From NCBI GenBank assembly GCA_002224055.1, contig AZLU01000147.1, forward strand, positions 1 to 64,000: a stretch of 64,000 nt of DNA, given 5' to 3'. Of this stretch, positions 26,859-38,174 are shown piece by piece. The translations under genes were made by a program, and so were the position numbers. Each line of letters starts with the position of its first letter. Position 1 is the stretch's first letter. The notes below the pieces were generated by a model. The model saw nothing but the letters and a program-made list of their open reading frames with translations. It was not told the origin of the DNA and searched no databases. This stretch comes from Pezizomycotina sp. ARF18 (taxonomy: Eukaryota > Ascomycota).

Positions 26859-29085
26859 ATGGCTGTCGCAATACGGGCGGAATCGCTCGACTCTTTGTAC
26901 AGGTTAGCCGACGACCCTCCAAAGTTCTTCAGACGGGTGTCGGAGCAGGATCGAAGTGCTTTGAAGCTTTACATTACGAGAGTTCCGGGAGGTCAAGGTT
27001 AGCCTACCAATTTTTGCTGCTGCTTGTTTCTTATCATCGTGTGATCCCGTAAAAAGTGGGGGCCAACGAAAAGAAATAAAACAGGGCTTTACGCTAACCG
27101 TTCGCGTGTTTTTCAGATCTTATCTGACAACATTTAAACCTCGCCAAGCATCCGTCACTGCTGAGGATATTACTTCCTGCCTGTACTACCTTCGCGTCCA
27201 GACTACCCAACCTACGACTAGCAATGCCTTCAATAATGAGAACGAGAATTCGCCTCCTCCCCCACCGCCAAAGGACCAAGGGTATGGACGGAATGCTGCG
27301 GCGGCGCACGTGGGAGGTGGCTCGAGCTCGAACCTGAGCGCTGGTAACACGAACCGGGAGCGGTGGTCAATATCGAACGACTCCGGGACCAACTTGTATC
27401 AGACCTCATCTGCGAGGACTTCCAGGAGCTGTTCGCCGCCGAAGAGATCGCAACCTCCACCCAAGAATTTAGCATAACAGTCATCAGGCGCGATATTAGT
27501 GCAGGCACGCAGCAGGTCGTAGGACAAATAATGACAGCGAACGAATGCGAGCGCCGATCAAAAGCTCCTGTAAGAGACGCTAGGCAGGCCAGGCGAGACC
27601 GACATCAGTTGATGCTGGAAATTTGGAATAAAGGGTACGACAAGTTCTTACCGCAACAGTTCGCCGCTGCTCCCGCTCCTGCTCCTGCTCCCGCTCGACG
27701 TGCTCAAGCACCTCCAGCTTTATCTAATGTCACCCGAGCCCGGCCGGTCCGCAAGCTCTTCGATCTCCTCAGTCTCCCGAATTTCCCCTCTCACCTCAGT
27801 CACTTCAATCGCTTCAATCACCTCAATCTCCACCCATCCTTCCGCCACCGCCAACATCACAAGTTCCGCCCGCCTCACAGCTTCCCCATCCCTGCGCGCT
27901 GGTCTACCGCTGTCTCGGGACAGTCCGATATCTCCCCCTTCCCCTCCTCCTCCACCTCCACCACATCTTCAGGCGATTGGGGCAGACGCTTTACGGATGC
28001 CTAGCGAGAGAACGTACATACCTCCCGGAAACCGATAGGAGCAAGCGGTGGTCGCGTTACGTACCCCGGTTTCGTAAGCGACGACGATGATACGAGTCTC
28101 AAATCCCCGCCGCTATTGCCTCCCCTCCACCCTCAGAACAGCAGCCGCGCCGGCGCCGGCGATACCGAACCCGCACCTCATGAGGATGGAACCTAAAAAG
28201 CGGTTGCAAAACGCTGCCGCTCCGGTCAACGAAAACCTCCTCTACGTTTCCAAGTTCACCGAAATATACTCGCCCGATACGCCTGTGGAGCGAGAAACCC
28301 GCCGCCGTGGGAAACCCAAGATCCCGAGGTTTTCCGCCGCGTGCTCGCGCTTGAAGGGGAAGGATTCTGGAAGGTTACGGGTAGCCGCCTCGCGACCGCA
28401 ATAGCGAACCACAAGCGGTCAAAATCGTCGGCGGACGTTTTAACAGACCAGCAGCTCGAGGAAGAAACGAGGAGGGCTATGGCGGAAATGGGTATCCAGA
28501 CGCGCCCGCCTATAACGTCTCGCACTCCGAACAACCACCGCATCAGCCACAACCGGGGGAAGTCCGCCAGAAAGGGTACGTCTTTGACGCACCGAATAAG
28601 GGAAGCGGACGGTGCGAGTTTGAGAGCCACAGCGGCGGCCGGCGGATCAAGCTGAAGTTTAGACCTGCGTACCATGCCGCAGACCCGTACTCGAAGAAGC
28701 CCGAATCTATTTCGCTGTGCACTATATCGTTCCAGTCGCCCGACGCACCTTCGTCGTCTCGCTCCGGTGGTAGCACGCCCGGAGCAGCAGCTACGGAGCA
28801 CGGTCGCGTTCGCCTTCACCCGTCAGAGGTCACGGTCATCACAGCAACCCGTTCAAAGCTAAATTCCACGACAAGTTCAAGCCGAAGTTCAAGCGGCAGG
28901 GGAGCTGGACCGAGCAAGAAGAGTTCGCAGCGGGTATGGGGTTGAAGAGCAAGTTGGGCAGCTTGACCATCGAGAGCGAAGGGTTGGATATGCTCGATCT
29001 CGTAGTGGCAAGCAGCATGGGAGTCTTTCTTAAGAAGGCGAAAGATTGGCAAGATCTCAGGAGTAATATATGGACTTTGAGATAA
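26859..29085 (+). CDS. Conserved fungal protein of unknown function, Ser/Pro-rich
   Basis: I do not recognise a named family. The N-terminus MAVAIRAESLDSLYRLADDP continues PKFFRRVSEQDRSALKLYIT, and after an intron (26998 to the AG at 27116-27117) resumes DLYLTTFKPRQASVTAEDIT, then SCLYYLRVQT. From memory this N-terminal block is conserved among filamentous ascomycetes. The middle is low-complexity (Ala-Pro repeats near 27670, Pro-rich stretches near 27950). The C-terminus LDMLDLVVASSMGVFLKKAK is hydrophobic and looks conserved, ending at TAA 29083-29085. Total length is roughly 700 residues. The frame breaks repeatedly; one case is TT at 27120-27121 (should be TTT). No catalytic motif or membrane segment is obvious. 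A function cannot be proposed. Confidence 0.6.
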
Positions 29086-29368
29086 TCGTATCGCGAGATT
29101 TGGATTGTATTCTGCAAAGCACTTGTTATTATTAATTTTATTACGTTTTTACTACATTGATCTTCCCTAGAATCGTCGGCGTCATTATCTAGTTGTCCCT
29201 TTTTTTGTTTGTATTCCAGCTCTTCTTCTATATACAATCAGCATCTACTTTTGGTTACATTTGGCGACGCTATGGCAGTTTAAATCAGTACAATACCATT
29301 TTGAAATTTAAGATCACTTAGTATATATGAATTGATGATGGTACTAGTATAATATTATCGAATTCTCA

Positions 29369-29881
29369 TCACCACCTTTCTGTTTTTTCCCTTCTCCTCA
29401 GAAAGACGTGGACGAACAACGTAACGGCTTTCCCCTTAGTCCCTTCGATCTTCTGCAGCCGAAGGCCGCAGCGGGTACCGTCGATTACGAGGGTACGCAC
29501 TCCGGGGCACACGGCGTTCTCTTGCGCTACGGGCAGAGGAGATAATTTCACGGTTACGAAGTTTTCTCGGGTAAGGTTGGGTGGATCTTGCAATTGAAGG
29601 GTATAAAACGCGTTAAAGCGGGTCATGTCGGTTCTCGCTGAGGATAAGTGGTATATATCATGTTGGTTGCCCAAGGAAGGGGAAATTTTCTTACTTCGAA
29701 CCAGGTGCAGCTTTACGACTGGCGTGCCGTCCCTAAATAGCTTCCCCTGAAACGTTGGTTCATTGTCTACGATGTGTCTAAATCGCCGGTAGGTAGGCCT
29801 TATGCGCAGCTTGAGGTCGAAGTAGGACTGGTCAGCGTAGGCGAAGATGTGGAGGAGGAGTTCACTCGGCAGGGAGTCCAT
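29369..29881 (-). CDS. Small F-box protein
   Basis: A single 170-residue frame begins MDSLPSELLLHIFAYADQSY, a clear F-box start (LPxELLxxIF) that would bind Skp1 in an SCF ubiquitin ligase. The F-box runs to about residue 40 (RRFRHIVDNEPTF). The rest, about 130 residues, has no recognisable LRR or WD repeats and probably holds an unusual or truncated substrate-binding part. It ends in a basic tail (FLRRREKTERW). This is one of only two genes in the window without a frame break, which fits its short length. It is short for an F-box protein, so an upstream or downstream exon cannot be excluded. Confidence 0.65.
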   Translation of the reverse strand: MDSLPSELLLHIFAYADQSYFDLKLRIRPTYRRFRHIVDNEPTFQGKLFRDGTPVVKLHLVRSKKISPSLGNQHDIYHLSSARTDMTRFNAFYTLQLQDPPNLTRENFVTVKLSPLPVAQENAVCPGVRTLVIDGTRCGLRLQKIEGTKGKAVTLFVHVFLRRREKTERW

Positions 29882-30584
29882 TTTTCGTTCTTCGTTAGGA
29901 TGAGATATATATTTGCTTTTATATTCATGAAGTAGCTATGCTCGATTTCTATGGACTGCGGCGGACTGACTATAAAGGGAACATTCATCATATGCATCTC
30001 GATCGTTGCCCATAAAATAGGTGACTGGGCCTTCAATATCAATAAAAGCTCGGATCCGGCTGAAGACTTGGAACTGAACGCTTATGTAGCCCAGCACTTT
30101 AACGAGGGATTGTCCAATCACCAAGGTCTAACCTATCAGGATTCAGGCAGGCATCGTCAAAGCAAAGTCGGGCTTTGGGGGAGAAGACCCTTGCAGATGC
30201 AGCTAAGCTAAGCAGTTCAGTAAAAAAAAAAAAAAAAAAAAGCAAAATTGCCTCAGACAATGCGGGACCTCCGACGACAGCTCTAACGGAAAAGTTAATG
30301 ACGATGTGCCATGTTGCCGGGAATTCGGAAGGAAGCTAAAAGAATCCCGACCAGAAATTCAAAGCTATTTCTACCGCCTGGAGGAATTGACACCCATTAA
30401 AGGAAGGTCATTGCAGGTTCCAATTGAGCATAGACTTTCCTATATATATATATATATATATACCTTTAGCTATATCGCTATTTGAACTTCTTCTCGATCC
30501 TTTTGATAAGTTTTCAAAAAGATATATCTCGTACTTTTGTATCGCAGCTGTATTTTAAGCTCAGCATTTCGTCACCTCAACAAA
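29882..30584. other. Divergent intergenic region F-box-phosphopentomutase
   Basis: About 0.7 kb with an A run at about 30221-30241 and a TA dinucleotide repeat at about 30441-30461. Small ORFs at 29951-30211 and on the other strand have no recognisable features. Nothing else seen. Confidence 0.5.
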
Positions 30585-31262
30585 ATGGCGACGCCGTCAT
30601 CATTGAAAGAGCTTCAGAAGCAGTGGTTGGAGCTAGATAAGGTAGCACCGAACAGCTTTGTTTATACTTGCAAGCTTTATAAATGCTAATAATTTTCTGT
30701 GTTTCTTGTTATCTTTTCCTCCTTTTAGAACGAAACCACACGAGACGAGATACAGCAGCTCATCAACAAAAATGACACAGCAGAGCTTAAAAGACGGCTA
30801 GAGACGAGTACGGTCGCCTCCTTTTTCTCCGGAAAGCTTTCAAAGTCTGTTTCACTAACGCCGCAACCGGTACGTAGGAATCGCATTTGGCACAGCTGGC
30901 TTAAGAGCCCGGATGCAGGCCGGCTTCTCCCGCCTAAACGCCCTCACGATCATCCAAGCTTCGCAAGGGCTGGCTTCATACCTCCTCTCCGCCTCCCCGA
31001 CTGCAAAAGAGGCCGGAGTTGTGATCGGTCACGATCACAGGCACAATTCGGAGGACTTTGCGCGCCTGACAGCCGCCACCTTCGTCACTTTCGGCCTCAA
31101 GGTGCACTACCTCGAGGGATTAGTACACACCCCGCTGGTTCCGTTTGGTGTGAAGCATCTGGGCGCCGCGGCGGGAGTTATGATTACAGCGTCTCATGTA
31201 GGTTCAGAGTTTTTCTACAGAAAAGGCTTTTCTTTATGGTATCGAATTTTCTAACTTGGAGG

Positions 31263-31293
<31 letters not shown>

Positions 31294-32653
31294 GAATCCC
31301 GCGCAAGACAACGGTTACAAAGTATACTGGTCGAATGCGTCGCAGATCGTCCCGCCGCACGACAAGAACATCGCGCAGCACATCAGTGAGAATCTCACGC
31401 CCAGAGATGAATGCTGGGATAAAACCATTGTAGAGGGCAACAACCCTCTCGTCGAAATGCCCGTTGAGAAAGTTAGGGAGGCCTACGTTCGAGCTGTATC
31501 TGAACTCGCTCCGAAACTTAGCGGAGGCGACTGTCCCAGGTTCGTTTACACGGCAATGCACGGCGTCGGTCTCGAAATCTTAAAGCCTGTAATCGATAAC
31601 TTAGGACTGTCGGATAAGGTGTTAGTGCTGCAGGAGCAAGCATATCCAGACCCGGATTTCCCAACCGTAAAGTTCCCCAATCCCGAGGAAAAAGGAGCAA
31701 TGGATTTGGCGATGGCCAAGGCCGACGAGGAGGTATAAACCTTGTAATAGCGAACGATCCGGATGCGGATAGGTTTGCCGCCGCCGAAAAGGTAAATGGC
31801 AGCTGGAAGATTCTCAGCGGAAACCAGCTGGGCGTGCTTTTCGCATCATATGTCCTGTCCACGTACGCCACCGACGGCAAGAACGACGTGAAGAAGCTCG
31901 CGATGCTTTGCACGGCCGTCTCGACGCGGATGCTTTCAGCGATGGCGGAGGTGGAAGGTTTCCACTTCGAAGAAACCCTGACGGGGTTTAAATGGCTGGG
32001 AAACGCAGCGCAGTCGCTGCAATCGTCTCCCGGATACGACGCCCTGTACGCTTTCGAGGAAGCTATCGGTACATGTTCACGACCGTCGTGCCCGACAAAG
32101 ACGGCGTGTCCGCGCTGGCTGTCTTTTTGAATATGCTCAGGAGCGGCGTAGCTTCGCCGGCCGCGAAGCTAGAACAGCTATACGAGAAATACGGCTTCTT
32201 CGAGTCGTACAACTCGTACCTGATAAGCCCCGAGCCTGCGGTAACCACAAGGGTCTTCGAAGAGATACGCGGCTTGGGTTACGGTGAACCCCATCCGACG
32301 GCCGTCGGGTCTAGGAAGATCACGTACTGGAGGGATCTCACGAGGGGGTTCGATAGCAAGACCGTCGAAGGTATTCCCACGCTGCCGGTTGACAAGTCCA
32401 GCCAAATGATCACATGTGAGCTGGAAGGTGGTGTCAAGTTTACCGTGCGGGGCAGTGGAACTGAACCTAAGATAAAACGTGAGTCCTCGGTATATTCTCG
32501 ATATTTGATGATTGCCAACTAATTTTTGGCGATCTAGTATACGTCGAATGCAAAGCTCCCTCAAGGAGGAAGCTGCCAGGTGCAAAGGAGGTATTTGACG
32601 ATCTAGTAAAGGAATGGTTCCGGCCAAACGATACTGGCCTAATGCTAGGATAA
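30585..32653 (+). CDS. PRM15: Phosphoribomutase/phosphopentomutase of the PGM2 type
   Basis: This alpha-D-phosphohexomutase-family enzyme interconverts ribose 1-phosphate and ribose 5-phosphate and links nucleoside breakdown to the pentose phosphate pathway. Motifs in order: FGTAGLRARMQAGFSRLN, the catalytic serine loop TASHNP (split by an intron at 31198-31294), metal-binding DPDADR near 31758, GFKWLGN, the sugar-binding FEEAIG near 32055 and phosphate-binding RGSGTEPKIK near 32450. The start MATPSSLKELQKQWLELDK is followed by short introns; the end is NDTGLMLG. Length fits about 600 residues. Two frame breaks are one-base losses: GG at 31732-31733 (should be GGG, giving EEGINLVIANDPDADR) and T at 32070 (should be TT, giving EAIGYMFTTVVPDKDG). 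The yeast relative is Prm15/Pgm3 and the human one PGM2. Glucose phosphomutase activity is less likely given the PGM2-type TASHNPAQDNGYKVYW. Confidence 0.92.
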
Positions 32654-32877
32654 GAGTGACTTGTTGTGAAGATAGGTTTTACTCTTGTCGATAGTTTCTG
32701 ACCTCTAGATAGCTTGCCATAGATGTACGATATATAGATTTTTTGCACGGGAAAAAGGAAATGTTTGACTTGCGCTCCAAGGAAAACAAATAGAATAAAG
32801 AACATCGACGATAAATGCAACGAGTTGAAAATGCATAAATGTACAGAGAGCGTGTATTAATCATCTCCTCCCCCGTT

Positions 32878-33804
32878 TTATTTCCCCTAAACACAGGCTT
32901 CCTCTTCTCCGCGAACGCCGCCAGTGCCTCAAATTTATCCTCACTCTCCACGACACCGCCGTACGCCAACCCTTCGACGCCGGCGTCACCGCTCCCACCG
33001 TACGTAACCGCCTCTTCGCCGCCACGAGCGCTAGCGGACCACCCTCGCACATCGTCATCGCCAATTCCACCGCGGCATCGTTAACTTTTTCCTCCACGAC
33101 CCTGTTAACGAGCCCCACCCCAGCGCCTCCTCCGCTCCGACCCTCCGGCCCGTGAGTATCATATCCAGCGCTCTACTTTTTCCGATCAGCGGCGGTAACC
33201 TCGCCGTACCCCCGCACCGGGGATAATACCCAACCGCGTTTCGGGTAAGCTGAGCTGCGCCGTCCCCAGGCAAACCCTCAAATCCGTCGCGAGCGCCATC
33301 TCCAACCCCCCACCGTGAGCGTGGCACGGTATAGCTGTTATGGTCGGTATAGGTAACCGGGATAGAATACTCAGTGATTCGTTCAGCTTCGCCAGAAACG
33401 CTACGGTCTGCGCCTGCGTCATCCCACGGCGCTCGCGTAGGTCCGCCCCTGCGCAGAACACACCCTTGGGACCGTCGTCGGACGAACCGATCACTAAAGC
33501 GCGCGTGGGCCTTTACCGGCTTCGAGGTATGTTTCGTGGATTAGCGAGTGTAGCTGAGAGAGTAAGGAGACGGAGATGGCGTTTTTGGCGTCGGGACGGT
33601 CGAGGAGGACGAGCTTGATGGAACCGATGTGTGGGGCTGGTATATCTGTCACGCGCAGGAGCTGCTGTGAAGATGATTCTGAGGATTCTGTGGTTGCGGT
33701 GGTGTAAAGTCGTCTGACCGCTAAGCGGCAGTAGCATTTTGTGCGGCGACGAGCCGCAGCGGGGCGAGGTGGGGTTGTAGGAGGGGTCTGAAGAGCGGTC
33801 GCAT
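32878..33804 (-). CDS. Mitochondrial enoyl-CoA hydratase, methylglutaconyl-CoA hydratase (AUH) type
   Basis: A crotonase-fold enzyme, likely hydrating 3-methylglutaconyl-CoA in leucine breakdown. The N-terminus MRPLFRPLLQPHLAPLRLVA is basic and acid-free, as expected for mitochondrial import. Next come PHIGSIKLVLLDRPDAKNAI, the AUH-like FCAGADLRERRGM, oxyanion-hole GGGLEMALATDLRV, and catalytic-glutamate LPETRLGIIPGAGGT. The C-terminus reads EALAAFAEKRKPVFRG. Family length is about 300 residues and the span fits. Breaks are one-base losses: CCCCC at 33209-33213 (should be six) and the four-C run at 32884-32887 (should be five), the latter restoring a normal FRGK stop at 32878-32880. Another lies near the start after QNATAA. 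Substrate choice is inferred from the AGADLRER signature. Confidence 0.85.
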
Positions 33805-34522
33805 CTTTCGTTCTATAGTATAGTATAGCTAGAATTGAGCTTTTCTAACTCTCTTGCCGTGGACTTGCAACGAGATTGTTGAGGATCCAATGAGAAGCAT
33901 CAATGGAGCACGGTATAAAAGTAAGCAATGAAAGGAAGAAGCGTGGGAAGTCCGTTGTGTCCCCCACAAAACGCCACCTACGTTGGCTACCGCCGGAGAA
34001 TTAATTCCACCTAGTGCCGCATCTTTTTAAAGCTTCCAAATACGAACCAACTCCAATATGAACATATAGATTTAGGTATTAACCGTGCCTACAACTTTCG
34101 TCCTTTGGTATTAGTTTTATGATAATGCTAGTGTAAAATATATATTTACAGTAAATGCTCCTCAGGAATTTTATGTTAAAGAAGTTTTTGAGTGCAGTTT
34201 CGTCTACCAAGAGACGAGCATGCTGAGAGCGTTGATAATAAACCGGCAAATAAGTAAACATTTTCCAGTCTATGTGCTTATAAAAGATGCCAAACGCCTT
34301 AAAAGTGCCCATTTTCCCTAAATGAAAGCTTTTTTGCCCTTGTTTTAATCATGAACGCCTTTGAATTCAAACCTCTATATGCATTGACTTCCTGATCCGT
34401 CGGCCATCCGCCCCAATCATCCAATCCTTCCTCGATTTTTGTCTGGCTTCGCTCAGGACATCGCCGCCCTGCGTATCACCATTATTATCATCGCGACATC
34501 GGGATTCGTCGCCTCAGGATGT
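33805..34522. other. Intergenic region between two minus-strand genes
   Basis: About 0.7 kb: the promoter of the hydratase gene on its right side and the 3' end of the PPR-like gene. A minus ORF at 34079-34312 is AT-rich and unconvincing. No repeat or RNA gene seen. Confidence 0.5.
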
Positions 34523-37500
34523 TCAAGCTCGGCCTCCAGGAGACTTCTCACCGCTACCAGAGGCAAGCGACGGTTCTTTTCCTGCAGCAAGCTCTTGTAT
34601 TTCACCATCCAGCGGAGCGTCTCGAGTAGAGTCTCGTGGTTTTTCCAGCGGTATTGATAAGAAGCGCACGCACGAATGTATAGTTGCGGTCTCCGGAATT
34701 TCCTGCGGCATCGTCTCCAGGTCTTCCCCTTCCCACTGGTACGCTAAACCCTGGTTGTCACCGTCTTCGTCGCCATCCTCCTCGTCGGTCATTCCGACTA
34801 CTCGTTCGTATGCTGCGATGGCACGACTGACAGCGGGAAGACTATCTTCCAACCCGCTCTGAGCCCTGATATACCTGCGGACCTGACCGTGGCAGCGTAC
34901 AGGAGGTGCTCCACCATTGGCATCGTTTCCCTGACGTCGCGACTCTTCAGCATCGTATCGTGCACGCGCCAGAGCACGTCGAGTGAAGTTTGCGGATGCA
35001 GGATGGGGGAAAGAGCCCAAGCTGCCGGTCCCACGTCCTCCTCCTGCTAGCAGGTTCGGCGTGAAAATGCGAGAGCGCCCACATGACCGCGACCCAAGCC
35101 TGCTCTAGCGTCGGCTTGTAAAATCGCAACAACTGCACGGCGAAAGGTAGCTCGAATTCGTAAAACTCCCGCGGAAGGAGCGCCAGCCGAGCTTTTGCCG
35201 GTAGCGGGTGAGACAGAGTATGAAGGCGCACAGCAGCTCTGGGGCGGGCGTATCCGATTTGTCGCCGTTGCCAACCTCGTTTTGGAGGAGGCGTACCGGA
35301 CAAACTCGTCCACGTTCCACCACTGCAACGTCCTATCTGAATCTTCAAACCAGGCTGTCGACGTGCCGCCCGTGGCTTTGCCGCCATCTGACAAACCTGC
35401 CAATCTTTTCTTTCTTGCCTCTCTTCTCTTTTCGCTACGCATAGCCTCCACCTTTCAAGGAGAGCACACGCGTCGGCGGACTTAGAAGCATAGCTGATGA
35501 ACATTGCTACCGTGCTCTCGTCGGGTTCCACACCGTCTCGACCATCATGTCCACATGTCCATCCCCGAGGAAAGTGGAGGCTTCGAAAGGTACACTCTAA
35601 TCGGCCGGATTCCTCGGGGGCTCCTGTAGTTCGAGGCTATCGCCTGCAACTACGGTGAGAGGATCTGGCGAATTCGGCCGACCATCGCCTGTTGAAGGAC
35701 CTCTTATACGTGTCTTGTCAGAGTACAAGAATCCGTTACCTCATCCTTCTCCGGCTCTGGGGGAACCAATCGATACCGAGCTTCAGCTTCGGAAACTTGA
35801 ACCCCTTTCCAGCACGGTAGACGGAGTCGCAAGCCCGAACGTCCCAGAGCATATTGGTCTGTTGCTCTTTTCTGTATCCCTCCAGCGGACGTCTGCGTGC
35901 GGTACCTCAAGGCTTTTTCGAAGATTTCTCTGTAGATCTGGACGCCGCTATTCCCTGCCACCTCTCCGCGAACCAGACAGCCGGTACTTCATGAAGAGCG
36001 ACCACGCCTCCTCCAGCGTCCTAGTGGCTTGGATTCGACTGAGCATACGAGACCGTCGTTTATAGAGCGGAATGCTTCCTCCTCGATGAAACGGCGGGTA
36101 GGTATTGTCGGATAACCCGAAATCTCCCTGCCAGCTAGTATCAACGCGCTCCGTTCCCAATCGTGAATCGTAACCGGCCCTTTCCGTTTCCAAGAGTATC
36201 TTCGCCGGCCTCGGTGGTGGATCCGAAGCTACCGATGACACTGGTGCCCGATCCGGGAGCGCGGTGAGTCTGGTCCCATCCATCCTGTTTTTGTTGCCAA
36301 GGTGGCAGCTCGGGCGCATGTTCCGGACCTCTTCCCTCGTGGCCTCGTCTTTCTTCTTTGCCAGTGACGACGCGATAAGCCGCGAAATCCGTGCGAGTGA
36401 GCGAGATCATAGGGTCGGATTTCGCCATGAAGCGAAGTATCTGATACTGTGCGTCTAGTAGGACGGTAGATTGGATAGCGTAAGGATTGGGCGACTTGGG
36501 TTTCTTTCCAGCTCGCGCAGGATGCGGTTCGTCAGCCAGCAAGCGAACCGGGGGGATTGCTGGTTGCCATCGAGCAGCTTCTCCATGAGATTTACATAGA
36601 GTTAAGCTCGTGCGTTGCGTAATTTGAAGTCATCTCACCAGCCGGAAGACGAGCAGCCTTGGGAAAGCAATCCGTGTATTTCCCTTGACCGGGCTCCTGT
36701 TCGTCAGCCCGTTGCTCCGCACCAAATGGATTCTATATACGCGTTGAGAAGAACGCGGAGGAAGGATACGTGTTTGGCACGAATACCGCTTTCGTGCCGG
36801 ACACGTGCAGCAGTAGAAATACAGGTAACGCTCCAGGCCGCACAAAGGGACGGCTTTTGATAATCGGCGGATGCTTCGGCCGCGTCCTCCGCAGTGAGGA
36901 CGTACGACCAAATCAGAACATCCTGAACAGTGTAACCTCCCGCGACTAGCAATGACAAATCCTCGTCTGAAATATCCAGGGTAAAGCGTCGAGGAAGAAA
37001 GGTCTTTGCTATCGTCGTGGTTACCACCGTGGATCAGGTCAGCGTAGCTGAGGGAATGTACGGTCGGATTTCTTCTTAAAAAGCTAGCAGTTATATGAGC
37101 AAGTGATAATTTTTTCGCTTTCTCCTTCTTCTTCTCTACCGCAGTAGCAGATAACCCTTTCGTTTAGGGAGCCGTAATCTGTTTGGAATTTTCGCAATGT
37201 CCATAGAACAAGCCCAGCTGCGAAGCGTCGGATGGAGCACTTACCCGACCTGCGGGAACTGGAGTTCGATTGACCGATATGCCGAAGGCGAAAGGAGCGG
37301 AGATTAGGGAACCGAGCACGGTAGTAGCTTCTCGTTCTTCTTCTCGTTTTATTGATGCTCTTGTCGCCATCGCTCTGGAGTTCAATACGATAGCAACCAT
37401 CCTTCTTCTTCGTCTCGTTATTATTATGATTGTTGCTGTTGTCTCGATTGTCTGGAGTTCAATACGATAGTAGCCTCGCTATTGTTCTCATTATTATGGT

Positions 37501-37942
37501 TGCTGTTGTCACTATCGCCGGGAGCTGACACGTAGTAGCTCTCGTTCTTCTTCCGATACTGTTTTCGCCCTTTTCGCTATCGCTCGGGGGATAAATACGA
37601 TAATAGCTCTCTTTCTTGCCTTTCTTGCTGCGACTGCTGCCGTTGATGATGTTGCTGTCGCTGTCACTATCGCTCGGGAGTTTCAGGTTCGCCGTGCCCC
37701 ACTTTCGACCACGCGGGGTCGGACGAAGAAGAAGAAGAAGAAGAGTAAGCGAAACCCCCGCCCCGCGCAGCAGCAGCAGCAGCAGCAACCCAAGCCCCGA
37801 GCGGGGTCTCAGGCCCGATTCGGCGTCGCAGCATGGATGCAAGGTGGTCGTGGTAGTAGTGTACCCTGAGACCGCTCTGCAGACGCATTGGCCTAGGTGA
37901 GGTCCCATTCACGATACCAATTGATCTTGAAAACCGCGGCAC
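34523..37942 (-). CDS. Putative mitochondrial PPR/helical-repeat protein, conserved in fungi
   Basis: A set of minus-strand reading frames appears to be one gene of about 1,100 residues. The N-terminus at 37942 (MPRFSRSIGIVNGTSPRPMR) is rich in Arg with no acids, as in mitochondrial presequences. Then comes a Ser-rich part and the tandem repeat listed separately. Helical blocks follow: LLVAGGYTVQDVLIWSYVLT near 36.95 kb, HVSFLRVLLNAYIESIW near 36.75 kb, ATRTLEEAWSLFMKYRLSG near 36.0 kb, FELPFAVQLLRFYKPTLEQA near 35.15 kb, and MPMVEHLLYAATVR joined to YIRAQSGLEDSLPAVSRAIA near 34.9 kb. This resembles fungal PPR-type mitochondrial RNA-processing or translation factors, but no single motif proves it. 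Frame breaks are dense. The start is uncertain: the repeat part could belong to a separate small gene, and the main protein could start near 37027. Confidence 0.45.
37260..37615 (-). repeat. Degenerate tandem repeat of about 66-77 bp encoding a Tyr/Ser/Asp/Asn-rich unit
   Basis: Five imperfect units are spaced 66, 77, 65 and 68 bases apart, anchored at about 37325, 37391, 37468, 37533 and 37601. On the minus strand each starts with a variant of GAGCTACTATCGTATTGAAC. Where the frame holds, the unit reads ESYYRIYPPSDSEK or similar, then Asn/Ser-rich residues and a basic stretch. The period of 22-23 codons suggests a protein-coding repeat, and the one 77-base spacing suggests an indel or a variant unit. 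Confidence 0.65.
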
Positions 37943-38141
37943 TCATCACCTAAGACAAATTACAAAGAAAAAAAAAAAAAAAAAAGGGAGAGATAGTGAC
38001 AAGGGAGTATATGAAGTATGCAGCTTTTCTTCAATTCGAAAGCCAATTGATAAGTAGTGGTTTTTTTTTTTTTCCTTGTTTCTTAATTCTCCCACAAAAT
38101 TTCAAGTGTGTTCTGGAGCCTGGACCGGTTCTAAGCTTTTT

Positions 38142-38174
<33 letters not shown>

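Noticed and set aside
37260-37615. CRISPR-like array
   Set aside because: The units are contiguous and degenerate, with no unique spacers, and the organism is a fungus.
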